From: a virus
Virus record (IMG/VR): IMGVR_UViG_3300028840_002431
Coordinates: 352,540 to 416,539 of that record
Length of the DNA stretch: 64,000 nucleotides
Reading direction: 5' to 3' (one strand)
This document shows, one piece after another, positions 27,864-35,029 of the stretch (its first letter is position 1; each line of letters opens with the position of its first letter). The translations under genes were made by a program, and so were the position numbers. Below the pieces are notes generated by a model. The model saw nothing but the letters and a program-made list of their open reading frames with translations, did no database searches and was not told where the DNA came from.

Positions 27864-30800
27864 TTATTCCTCTTCCCAGTCGTCCGGTAGGACGCCTTCA
27901 TACTCAACGGCGGCCGTTCTTACTTCCGGTTCTTCTTCGATGACTTCTTCCCCGACTTCGACTTCTGCCTCCGTCTCAGGTTTCGGCACGTTCTGGCCTA
28001 CCGCGAGACCAGCCTCGCTCACAAAGGGGCTGATACCCGCTGCCTTACCCCCAACCACGTTCGGGCATATGACATTGAGATTCTCAGCGGCCCGGCTCAA
28101 CGCCACATACGCGAGCCGTCGTTCTGATTCTAACTCTTCTTGCTGAACCGCAGGATCGGGCGGCGGTTCCCCCGGCTTGGCGGGAGGAACAATCGGGAAC
28201 CGGCCCTTCGGCATCGCAACATAACAGTTCTTCCACTGCGCTCCTTTGACCGAGTGGACGGTGCCAAGGTAGACACCGGGCGGCGGCTTCCGCTCCTCCG
28301 GGGGTAGATTCTTCTGAGCGTCCTCCCACTTCTTGACATCCACCCTGAGTTCGTCGGCCTTAGCGGCATACCGGTCCATCTTGGCCTTGAAACCGAATGG
28401 CGTGCCTGGGTCCGTGATCATGTCCTCCGGGTCCGTCGGGTCCTTCTTGATCAACTCGAATAAGAAGCTGACGTTGCCGAGTCCTTCGGTCTCGCTTCCC
28501 TCTTCGTCATCACCCGCGTCGGCGGCTGCGTCTTCGTCGTCACCAATGGCGTCCCTGAGGTCCGCCTTGAGGCTCTCGCGGAACGTTTGCTCCACATACT
28601 CAGTACGGCCCGTGACAGAATCCGTGACCGTTGCAGTGCCACGCATACCAAGGATGTCCTCGAAGAGGTCGGTTGTTGTGTACTCAGGATCTTCGGAGCG
28701 GGCCTTCATCTGCCCCATCTCGCCTCGAAGCTCTTCGAGTTTCTCGATGGTCTTACGGAACTTGAAACCGGACTTGGAGCGAGCCAGCTTTCCAGCCAAG
28801 CTCCTCATGAACATGTCGTCTTCCATGGCCGCGATCGGGTTGACCGTTTTGACATCCAGTTCCATCCGCTTGGCGTAACCGTAAAGAGAGTCATTGACGG
28901 CCTGTTCGCATACCTCAGGAGCGACGAAGAACCGATTTGGCTTGTTAAGAACCTCTGCCAGGGCCTTCTGCATCTTCCCGAAGTCGCTCCCCATGACGAG
29001 GTCCACGTAACCCAGGAAAGCCTTTGTTTCAGGCGACCCCAGGAAACTCGAAGTGCCCTTACGGGCGTAAGGGACACCACGGATGATACAAGCCGTCTCG
29101 TAGGCGTGTTGCTCCTTGTTGGTCCGGGTTAGAATCGCGTTGTCCGTCACATTCCCGTCGGCCGTGATGTCGGACTTGATCTCTTCTACAACAGACAGGG
29201 CAGCGGTGGCCTCGTCAGGAGGGTTCCTAACCTCAATGGACGCCATCCCACGCGCCTTGTGTGGAGACGGCACAGCCTCCATGGGGATTTGCTTTTCGTT
29301 GTGCGCAATCAAAGCGTTCGCGGCCTCGACAATTTCCGGCTGGCACCGGTAGTTGGTGCGAATCATCTTGGTGGTCCAGCCCTCTGTCTCGCTTAGACTG
29401 GTGAAGAGGTCCGGACGCGCTCCACGGAAACCGTAGATGCTCTGCTTATCGTCCCCGCAAATCCATAATGATTTCCCATCTTTACCGTCACTGACGTGTT
29501 CAGTCATCTGGGAAATGACCGAGTACTGGACGCCGGACAGGTCCTGAGCCTCGTCCACGATAACGTGATCAAACGCCTGTTGCAGGGTCTTTCTGACGGC
29601 TGGCTCTCGTTTCAGGATGTTGTCGAAGATCACGAGCATGTCATCGAAGTCACCCAGGCGCTGATCGTTAGGACGCCATCGGCCCATGAATCTCTCGTAC
29701 GCCTTCGACTTACACGGGGCGGTCCAGCCAGGGATGGCCCCTTTCAAACCCTCGTACATCTCATACCAATCGGCGGCATCAACTTCTTCGGGAGTCCTGG
29801 CCTCCTCCTTGGCCTTGGCGGGAGTAATGTTGTTCCCGGCCCATTTGGCCTTGGCCAGAAGGACGTTCTTCAACCTGGGGACCTTACGCTCTTCGGGCGT
29901 ATCAGCCGGGTAACAGTCTGACCACATCCGCTGGACCGCTCTGGCGACAGGCGAGCCACCCTTGACGAATCCGCTCCGCCCTTTGGCCAAACCCATTGCC
30001 ATGCGCTCACGACCAGTCCCGTATTCCCCGATGAACTTCTTGAACAGCTTGTGCATTGTGCCGACCGACATCTGAGACACAGAGTCGCCGCCAATCGCGG
30101 TCCCGATCTTCTGTTCTAGCTCGTCGGCCGCCTTCTTGTTGAAGCTCGTCACGAGGATACGACTGGGGTCAACACGCCGATCCTTGACCAGGAACTCCGT
30201 CCGAGAGACGACCGTCGTGCTCTTGCCAGCACCGGCCCCGGCCGCCACGAGAACCCGGCCGTCGGTCAAGGCGGCCATCCTCTGTTCGTCATCCAGCTTA
30301 CGAAGAGGAGCGGGAACGTTGTTGGGGTTCGCAGGGTCGGTGGTTACAGCAACAGCGGCGGCTGTAGCGATTCCTACAACCTCCGACTTGGCGGGAGGTT
30401 CATCAACCTCACCCGACACCACCATGGCCCTCTCAGCGGCCTCCGTGGCTTTCTCCTGTACGTCGAGGAGACGGTCATCCTTCTCACTCACAGCCTGATT
30501 GTGTTCTTCTGAGTCCGGCGACGTGCCCTGTTGGTTCGTGCGGGCTGTCGCGATGGCTGCCACATCTTCGTCGGCTTCTTCCGAACCCACAGCCACGGCA
30601 TTCTGGAAAGAACCGGAACCAGCCGCCTCCGCCGCCATGTCGATCCACCTCCGAAGACGCATGTTCTTCAAAGGGATGACTGCAAACTTGTCGAGAGCGA
30701 CATCAGCGTCCTCGATGTCGGCGGCGGCCATTGCCGCTTTCATCTCCCGGATAGCCTTGTTGGACTTGAATATCTTTCTCAGGGTGGCCGGGCCGCCACG

Positions 30801-31163
30801 TTCGAGGGCGAACTGCATCTGCATTCTACGACGACCGAGACTCGTCGAGTTGCTGGGCAAGAACCGGAACGCCTTGTCCATCATTTTCTTCTGGCTCCCG
30901 GTCGGCATCGCGTCTCCCAGGAACTCTTTGATGGTCCCCACGTGAGCGCGATCAGCCATCTTAACAAGCTGGACGCCTTTCCGGACCAAGTCGTCGTCAA
31001 CCTTGGAACCCGTCGCTTCTTCGAGGTAACGCGAGTAGGTGTCTAACGCGAGTATGAACACAACATACTCAGCGATTTCGAGTTCGCCTATCTCGTCTTC
31101 TTCATCGTCATCGGGAGGCATCGCACCCGAGCGTTGAAGAACTTGCTCTGGAGAAAGTGTCAT
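27864..31163 (-). CDS. UvrD/Rep/PcrA-type SF1A DNA helicase with long N-terminal extension
   Basis: 1099 aa. All expected motifs are seen in order: Q-like DEQRMAAL (about 292), Walker A AGAGAGKST (308-316, Lys314), Walker B/motif II IVDEAQD, motif III GDDKQSIYGFRGA, motif IV TNYRC, motif V TVHSVKGAQW and motif VI VALSRA. It should unwind DNA with ATP, 3' to 5' by family analogy. An extra domain of about 290 residues (Ala/Glu/Asp-rich, no recognised family) precedes the helicase core. The gene sits between tail tube and sheath, away from any replication cluster visible here. Start ATG at 31163. Confidence 0.85.
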   Translation of the reverse strand: MTLSPEQVLQRSGAMPPDDDEEDEIGELEIAEYVVFILALDTYSRYLEEATGSKVDDDLVRKGVQLVKMADRAHVGTIKEFLGDAMPTGSQKKMMDKAFRFLPSNSTSLGRRRMQMQFALERGGPATLRKIFKSNKAIREMKAAMAAADIEDADVALDKFAVIPLKNMRLRRWIDMAAEAAGSGSFQNAVAVGSEEADEDVAAIATARTNQQGTSPDSEEHNQAVSEKDDRLLDVQEKATEAAERAMVVSGEVDEPPAKSEVVGIATAAAVAVTTDPANPNNVPAPLRKLDDEQRMAALTDGRVLVAAGAGAGKSTTVVSRTEFLVKDRRVDPSRILVTSFNKKAADELEQKIGTAIGGDSVSQMSVGTMHKLFKKFIGEYGTGRERMAMGLAKGRSGFVKGGSPVARAVQRMWSDCYPADTPEERKVPRLKNVLLAKAKWAGNNITPAKAKEEARTPEEVDAADWYEMYEGLKGAIPGWTAPCKSKAYERFMGRWRPNDQRLGDFDDMLVIFDNILKREPAVRKTLQQAFDHVIVDEAQDLSGVQYSVISQMTEHVSDGKDGKSLWICGDDKQSIYGFRGARPDLFTSLSETEGWTTKMIRTNYRCQPEIVEAANALIAHNEKQIPMEAVPSPHKARGMASIEVRNPPDEATAALSVVEEIKSDITADGNVTDNAILTRTNKEQHAYETACIIRGVPYARKGTSSFLGSPETKAFLGYVDLVMGSDFGKMQKALAEVLNKPNRFFVAPEVCEQAVNDSLYGYAKRMELDVKTVNPIAAMEDDMFMRSLAGKLARSKSGFKFRKTIEKLEELRGEMGQMKARSEDPEYTTTDLFEDILGMRGTATVTDSVTGRTEYVEQTFRESLKADLRDAIGDDEDAAADAGDDEEGSETEGLGNVSFLFELIKKDPTDPEDMITDPGTPFGFKAKMDRYAAKADELRVDVKKWEDAQKNLPPEERKPPPGVYLGTVHSVKGAQWKNCYVAMPKGRFPIVPPAKPGEPPPDPAVQQEELESERRLAYVALSRAAENLNVICPNVVGGKAAGISPFVSEAGLAVGQNVPKPETEAEVEVGEEVIEEEPEVRTAAVEYEGVLPDDWEEE

Positions 31164-31202
31164 ATCAAAACGCTCCTACTCGTCAATTAAACCAAAGAAT
31201 AC

Positions 31203-31796
31203 TCAACACGGAGGCTCGCAGTCAGGAGGGCAAGGAGGTCGTCCGTAAGGTTCGCAATCAGGGCCTACTATGGGGACAGGCGGATCACAAGGCGGAGATG
31301 TTACAGCCTGGGTCGGCATCGGCGTCTCAGGGAACACCCGAATCTTACGCGGCCTGAAATCCGGACACAGAGCGTGCTCTGTCAAACTGGCCCGGTGGTC
31401 AGCCTCACAAACCTGATTGGACAAATCGGCCCACGAGTTCACCGGGATCGGTATTGTGTTGTCCTCCCACCCCTGAACCGTCGCCAACGGGACGCCGAAC
31501 GCCGTCGCTATATCGGCTTGTGTCAGTTGGAGCGAAAGCCTCAGAAACTCAAAGGTCTCGCCTCTTATGAGACCCATATGGGCCAGCGTGGAAGCGGCCC
31601 TCAGGTTCGAAGCTTGCTGGACTTCGGGCGTGAACTGCACTCCCCATTCATACAAAGTGCCCGGCACCGCCGCGACGAATACGATTCCCGTATCCCCGAC
31701 GGGCATCAAATAGTCGAAGAGACCGACTCTTCCAACCCGCTCTGGATAGTCGGCCTCAAGAACGACAATAGGGAAATCAGGTAGGTCGTCAGCCAC
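31203..31796 (-). CDS. Helix-turn-helix (Xre-type) protein with Cys/Pro-rich tail
   Basis: 197 aa, GTG start at 31796-31794 with AGGAGAGGG four bases upstream. Residues about 83-125 (FLRLSLQLTQADIATAFGVP, then LATVQGWE) are a clear HTH_3-type DNA-binding motif. It is preceded by a beta-rich domain and followed by a tail rich in Pro and Cys (CPPDCEPPC at the end). A promoter-like pair is found upstream. It faces the only plus-strand gene (31854), so it may control the divergent pair and itself. The cysteine tail is unusual for a repressor and might bind a metal or respond to redox. Confidence 0.6.
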   Translation of the reverse strand: MADDLPDFPIVVLEADYPERVGRVGLFDYLMPVGDTGIVFVAAVPGTLYEWGVQFTPEVQQASNLRAASTLAHMGLIRGETFEFLRLSLQLTQADIATAFGVPLATVQGWEDNTIPIPVNSWADLSNQVCEADHRASLTEHALCPDFRPRKIRVFPETPMPTQAVTSPPCDPPVPIVGPDCEPYGRPPCPPDCEPPC

Positions 31797-31817
31797 AGAA
31801 CCCTCTCCTCACAATTA

Positions 31818-31846
31818 ATAACAAAGAATCCTCTCGACGGTGTAAA
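31818..31846 (-). promoter_or_regulatory. Sigma-70-like promoter for the HTH gene
   Basis: On the minus strand TTTACA (31846-31841) and TGTTAT (31823-31818) are separated by 17 bases, matching bacterial -35 and -10 consensus well. The expected start lies about 15-20 bases before the GTG of the HTH gene, leaving room only for the AGGAGAGGG ribosome-binding site. It lies within the 57-base divergent gap. Confidence 0.45.
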
Positions 31847-31853
31847 CTTTCGC

Positions 31854-32723
31854 ATGGACTTAAATGTCCGAATTGAGAAGGGTTTGCCGACCGTTGTGCC
31901 GGATGCGATATCCTTCGAAACAGGCTTAACCAAAGAACAGTTAGAAGACCCGGAAGTGTTGGGGTATGAGCACCACGGGCCTGAATTCTCCGCCTACGAT
32001 AAAGGCGCGTTGCCGAGCTTCTACGAGGACCTCATCCTGGGAAGACCGATGCCCACGACCTTGGCCACTCCTGGGGTCCAGGACATCGACACCCTTCTTG
32101 CCATAGCCTTATTCTTACACCGGGATTTGGCGACCCACCCTTCTACCGCCCACGTTGTTTACACAGTGGACTTCATACACCGGCTTGGTCTACCAGCCCT
32201 GGCCCACCTGGACGACAACCTCGCACGCTTCTTTTCCTCCCTCCGAACCTATTTTCCGGAAGGACTCGGACAACGCGAACTCAGCGACCGGGTCCAACAC
32301 GGCGTCGGCTGGCTCAGAGAGTACATACACGACGGCACTTTAGCGCTCACCGCCCCGTCACGAGCCAGGGTCAGAATCCTGGACCAGGGCACATCAGGTT
32401 TCGTTGTCGCGACCGATGAGTCCGACACCCCTTTGTCGATCCACCTTGTTGACGGTTGGGTAGAACTCTACCGCCTTGGTTTCCTGAGGGGTGTCCTCTC
32501 CAAGAGCGGGCAAAACGACCGAAACTACGTTCTCGCCGCCCGTAAGAGCCTCTTCTTGCCCTTCGACCTGGAAAAGGCGTGCCACATCCTGAACCAGATG
32601 GAAAGCTCCATGGGAGAGCTACCCGACTGGAAGGTGTCAGAAGACGAATTATGGTTGTGGGGTCCGCCAGAAGGAACGTTGATCCTTCTTCGGCATATCA
32701 ACGACGTGCTCGTTAGAGTCTAA
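31854..32723 (+). CDS. Only plus-strand gene; unknown, weakly DHH-phosphoesterase-like
   Basis: 289 aa. ATG at 31854 without a convincing Shine-Dalgarno, so it may be leaderless. Seen: YEHHGPEFSAY near residue 38, DIDTLLAIALFL near 78, HLDDNLARFF near 118, and a conserved-looking C-terminus (YVLAARKSLFLPFDLEKA, WLWGPPEG). The His-His and Asp-x-Asp pattern recalls DHH-type phosphoesterases, but motif order and spacing are not decisive. Its stop overlaps by 4 bases the convergent stop of the minus-strand gene at 32720. It is divergent from an HTH gene, a regulator-target arrangement. Function unproven. Confidence 0.5.
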   Translation: MDLNVRIEKGLPTVVPDAISFETGLTKEQLEDPEVLGYEHHGPEFSAYDKGALPSFYEDLILGRPMPTTLATPGVQDIDTLLAIALFLHRDLATHPSTAHVVYTVDFIHRLGLPALAHLDDNLARFFSSLRTYFPEGLGQRELSDRVQHGVGWLREYIHDGTLALTAPSRARVRILDQGTSGFVVATDESDTPLSIHLVDGWVELYRLGFLRGVLSKSGQNDRNYVLAARKSLFLPFDLEKACHILNQMESSMGELPDWKVSEDELWLWGPPEGTLILLRHINDVLVRV

Positions 32724-32971
32724 CCACCCCGCTTAACCCTAGCGTGGATATCTTTCAGGGCGTCCACAATCTCCGCTTGCTCTTTTTCAAGGTCCGCAAG
32801 ATTCTTCTTGGCCCTCTCCGCCCAATTCGAGGTTTCTCTGAGATCACGTTTGGCGTCGCCCAACGGCCCGGCGAGATTGATTACTCGCACGAAAGCTTCT
32901 TCCAAGTCGTCCTCAATAGAGGCACCCTTCTTTGTTCTAGCCTTGGCGGTCTTCCAGCGGAGATGGTCCAT
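32720..32971 (-). CDS. Small protein with MDxLRWKT N-terminus
   Basis: 83 aa, ATG start. The first residues MDHLRWKT match those of three other genes in this cluster (33256, 34338 and 35013 starts). The rest is helical and charged with a probable coiled coil (WAERAKKNLADLEKEQAEIV). It ends in convergent overlap with the plus-strand gene. No family known. The shared N-terminal peptide suggests a common sorting or binding signal. Confidence 0.6.
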   Translation of the reverse strand: MDHLRWKTAKARTKKGASIEDDLEEAFVRVINLAGPLGDAKRDLRETSNWAERAKKNLADLEKEQAEIVDALKDIHARVKRGG

Positions 32972-32974
32972 GAT

Positions 32975-33256
32975 CTACCTCTTAGCGTCCATCCCGCCCC
33001 ACCAGTAAGCGAACTCCCAAAGACTGCTCGCAAGATTGGCGAAATGGCCTAAAGGAGGCCCTATGGGTGAACGTCCTTTCTTCGCAGCCCTCTCAGCTTG
33101 CTTGGCCGACGCCATCAATTCTGAAAAAGCCTGATCGAACTCGGCTTCCGCCTCCGGGTCGGCCGCCTTGAATCCGGCCTCGTAAGCCCTTTTCAACGTC
33201 TCTACAATAGGGCGATCCATACCCGCTTGTTTGGTTTTCCATTTGAGTTGGTCCAT
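32975..33256 (-). CDS. Small protein with MDxLKWKT N-terminus
   Basis: 93 aa. The ATG at 33256 overlaps the upstream TGA (TGATG), giving the N-terminus MDQLKWKT. An upstream TTG would add five residues but hide this shared motif. A helical stretch follows (FDQAFSELMASAKQAERAAK) and then an aromatic C-terminus (SSLWEFAYWWGG). Function unknown; part of the MDxL[R/K]WK family. Confidence 0.6.
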   Translation of the reverse strand: MDQLKWKTKQAGMDRPIVETLKRAYEAGFKAADPEAEAEFDQAFSELMASAKQAERAAKKGRSPIGPPLGHFANLASSLWEFAYWWGGMDAKR

Positions 33257-34002
33257 CAGATTTGCGCCCAATCATCAAAGCGGGTGTCCTTGAAACCGCC
33301 CTCAATTGAATTCATGTCTACCTGCATTTCCCACTCTTCACCTTCGTAGTCCTCGATGGTGAACACGATAGACTGTTGCTTCTGGCCTTTACCCCCGTAT
33401 TCGTCCCACTTCACATCTTCCACGTCCACCGGAGTGCCAAAAGTCTCCTCGTAATCCTCGTCGTCTCCTGTGAACTGGTTGGTCATTGTGACTGTGACTT
33501 CGACCCCATCCCCAATCGGGTAAGCATTAACGTCACTGATGTAATAGACGGAACCGGCGTGGCCCCCCTTTGGGACAAACTTGTGTTTCCGTAGCTTGCC
33601 GCTGGGCTTCCCTCTCTCATAATAACTCAACCACTTCTCGACTTCCCGGTTTCCGTACCAGTCGTCGTCTCTGGGAAGACCCTTGCGGGCCGCCGCCCTG
33701 ATATCGTCCTCAAGGAACTTGAACACATCCACGTAGAGTTGGACCCCGGAAGACATAACTACATCCCACACACCCATGGCCGCGTAACGAGGTGTGAACT
33801 CCCGGTCCTTGAGCCATTTCTCCACTAGATTCGCGGCTTTACGAGGGTCGAGTTTCCCAACGCTGTGGAGAAGATCCAAGGGAGAGTCCCCACCCATTGG
33901 GTCTTCCCCCCACCACCCGGCAGTCTTGCGCCGAGTGTAAGCTTTTTCAAAAGCCTTCCTCTCGACGACGTTCCTGTAACCCTCTACTACTTTTTCACGC
34001 AC
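33256..34002 (-). CDS. Unknown protein with N-terminal AFEKAY motif
   Basis: 248 aa, GTG start at 34002-34000 with GAGGAG six bases upstream. The N-terminus contains RKAFEKAYTRRKTAG, a variant of the recurrent 'AFEEAL ... KTA' motif. Residues about 60-125 are helical. The C-terminal about 100 residues are beta-rich and acidic (VEVTVTMTNQFTGDDEDYEE), as in a small beta-sandwich. No family or catalytic motif recognised. It is tightly packed with its neighbours. Confidence 0.6.
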   Translation of the reverse strand: MREKVVEGYRNVVERKAFEKAYTRRKTAGWWGEDPMGGDSPLDLLHSVGKLDPRKAANLVEKWLKDREFTPRYAAMGVWDVVMSSGVQLYVDVFKFLEDDIRAAARKGLPRDDDWYGNREVEKWLSYYERGKPSGKLRKHKFVPKGGHAGSVYYISDVNAYPIGDGVEVTVTMTNQFTGDDEDYEETFGTPVDVEDVKWDEYGGKGQKQQSIVFTIEDYEGEEWEMQVDMNSIEGGFKDTRFDDWAQI

Positions 34003-34005
34003 GGT

Positions 34006-34338
34006 TTACTCCTCGTCTTCCGGAGGTGGTGTCCCCGGTTTGTGGCTCTTGTCGGTCGAGTAATGAGCCGGTCGCCACTTGATCTTATACTGACGAGCCA
34101 ACTTTTTAGCGGTCTTAACGGCCTCCTCGAAAGTCTTGGCCCACACAGTCCGAATCGAATCCCGCTCAATGACCTTGCCACCCCGAGATATCCCGACCTC
34201 TGTGCGCCATCCGTCAGACTCCGCCGCAATCACCTGAACCATCAGGGTGACTTTGTCAGAGCCGCCGACAAAATTATACTTCCACCGTTCCTTGTCAGCG
34301 GCCGTTTTCGTGTTCGTTTTCCAGCGAAGGTCGTCCAT
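34006..34338 (-). CDS. Small protein with MDxLRWKT N-terminus
   Basis: 110 aa, ATG start with CGAGG upstream. N-terminus MDDLRWKT. The body (VTLMVQVIAAESDGWRTEVG, then TFEEAVKTAKKLARQYK) has strands followed by a helix, like a small dsRBD-like or general alpha/beta domain, and the tail is Pro/acidic. It is unknown but belongs by its first eight residues with the genes at 32720, 32975 and 34726. Confidence 0.6.
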   Translation of the reverse strand: MDDLRWKTNTKTAADKERWKYNFVGGSDKVTLMVQVIAAESDGWRTEVGISRGGKVIERDSIRTVWAKTFEEAVKTAKKLARQYKIKWRPAHYSTDKSHKPGTPPPEDEE

Positions 34339-34339
34339 A

Positions 34340-34717
34340 TTACCTCGGAAAGATCTTGGCCCGCATTTGATCGGAGTACTCGCCAGGATCTCCGAACTTC
34401 TTGACGAACTTAGTCTCAGCCTTGGCGAGTTCGTCGAACGTCTTTTTGGAGATGTTCTCCAACTCCTTTACGGCGTCCTCTATCTTCTTGATCATGGCTT
34501 CGGCGTCTTTTCTAGCGGGGCCGTCTATAAAGTGAGCCGCGTCATAGTAGTCCCGCTTTGTCTCTGTGAGGTCGTACTCGATATCATGGAGAGTGTTCCA
34601 TACCTTATCGAGACAACGTCCCACGGGTCCGTCCCTAAGGAGGGCCTTACGGTTGAAAGCTGCGTCGAACGCGCTCTTCTCAAGAGCCTCCTTAAAAGCC
34701 TTCACCTCCTTGGACAT
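34340..34717 (-). CDS. Small helical protein with AFKEAL motif
   Basis: 125 aa, ATG with strong AGGAGG seven bases upstream. The N-terminus reads KAFKEALEKSAFDAAF, a clear member of the recurrent AFEEAL motif set. The rest is helical, with a likely coiled coil (MIKKIEDAVKELENISKKTF). No family recognised. Packed tightly between two MDxLRWK genes. Confidence 0.6.
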   Translation of the reverse strand: MSKEVKAFKEALEKSAFDAAFNRKALLRDGPVGRCLDKVWNTLHDIEYDLTETKRDYYDAAHFIDGPARKDAEAMIKKIEDAVKELENISKKTFDELAKAETKFVKKFGDPGEYSDQMRAKIFPR

Positions 34718-34725
34718 AACACCTC

Positions 34726-35013
34726 CTACCGTCGCCGCTTCTTTACGTTTCTCTCCAGGATCTCGGCGGCTCTCCTGGCGTCCATCAAGGAGCGTGTTGC
34801 CTTGCTTATAGGCTCCAATACCGTGTCGGCCTCAAGCATACTCACCACTCCCTGATACTGGATGTTCGACACCATCTCTTCTAACTTCTTGACTGCCCGT
34901 GCGACCGCCATGAACTCCCGATCAACGGTCTTGAAGTCGGTGTCCTTCCAGCCCGCAGAACGCACGACTCCGTCAGACGCCGCGTTCCTTACCTTCCAAC
35001 GCAAAGCATCCAA
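34726..35013 (-). CDS. Small protein with MDxLRWK N-terminus, TTG start
   Basis: 95 aa. No ATG lies in frame near the start. The TTG at 35013-35011 is supported by GGAGG upstream and by the conserved N-terminus MDALRWKV that it produces, equal to that of three neighbouring genes. The product is helical (VKKLEEMVSNIQYQ) with a basic end (KKRRR). It is the first gene after the sheath in transcription order. Function unknown. Confidence 0.6.
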   Translation of the reverse strand: MDALRWKVRNAASDGVVRSAGWKDTDFKTVDREFMAVARAVKKLEEMVSNIQYQGVVSMLEADTVLEPISKATRSLMDARRAAEILERNVKKRRR

Positions 35014-35029
35014 CGGAGCCTCCGGTGTG

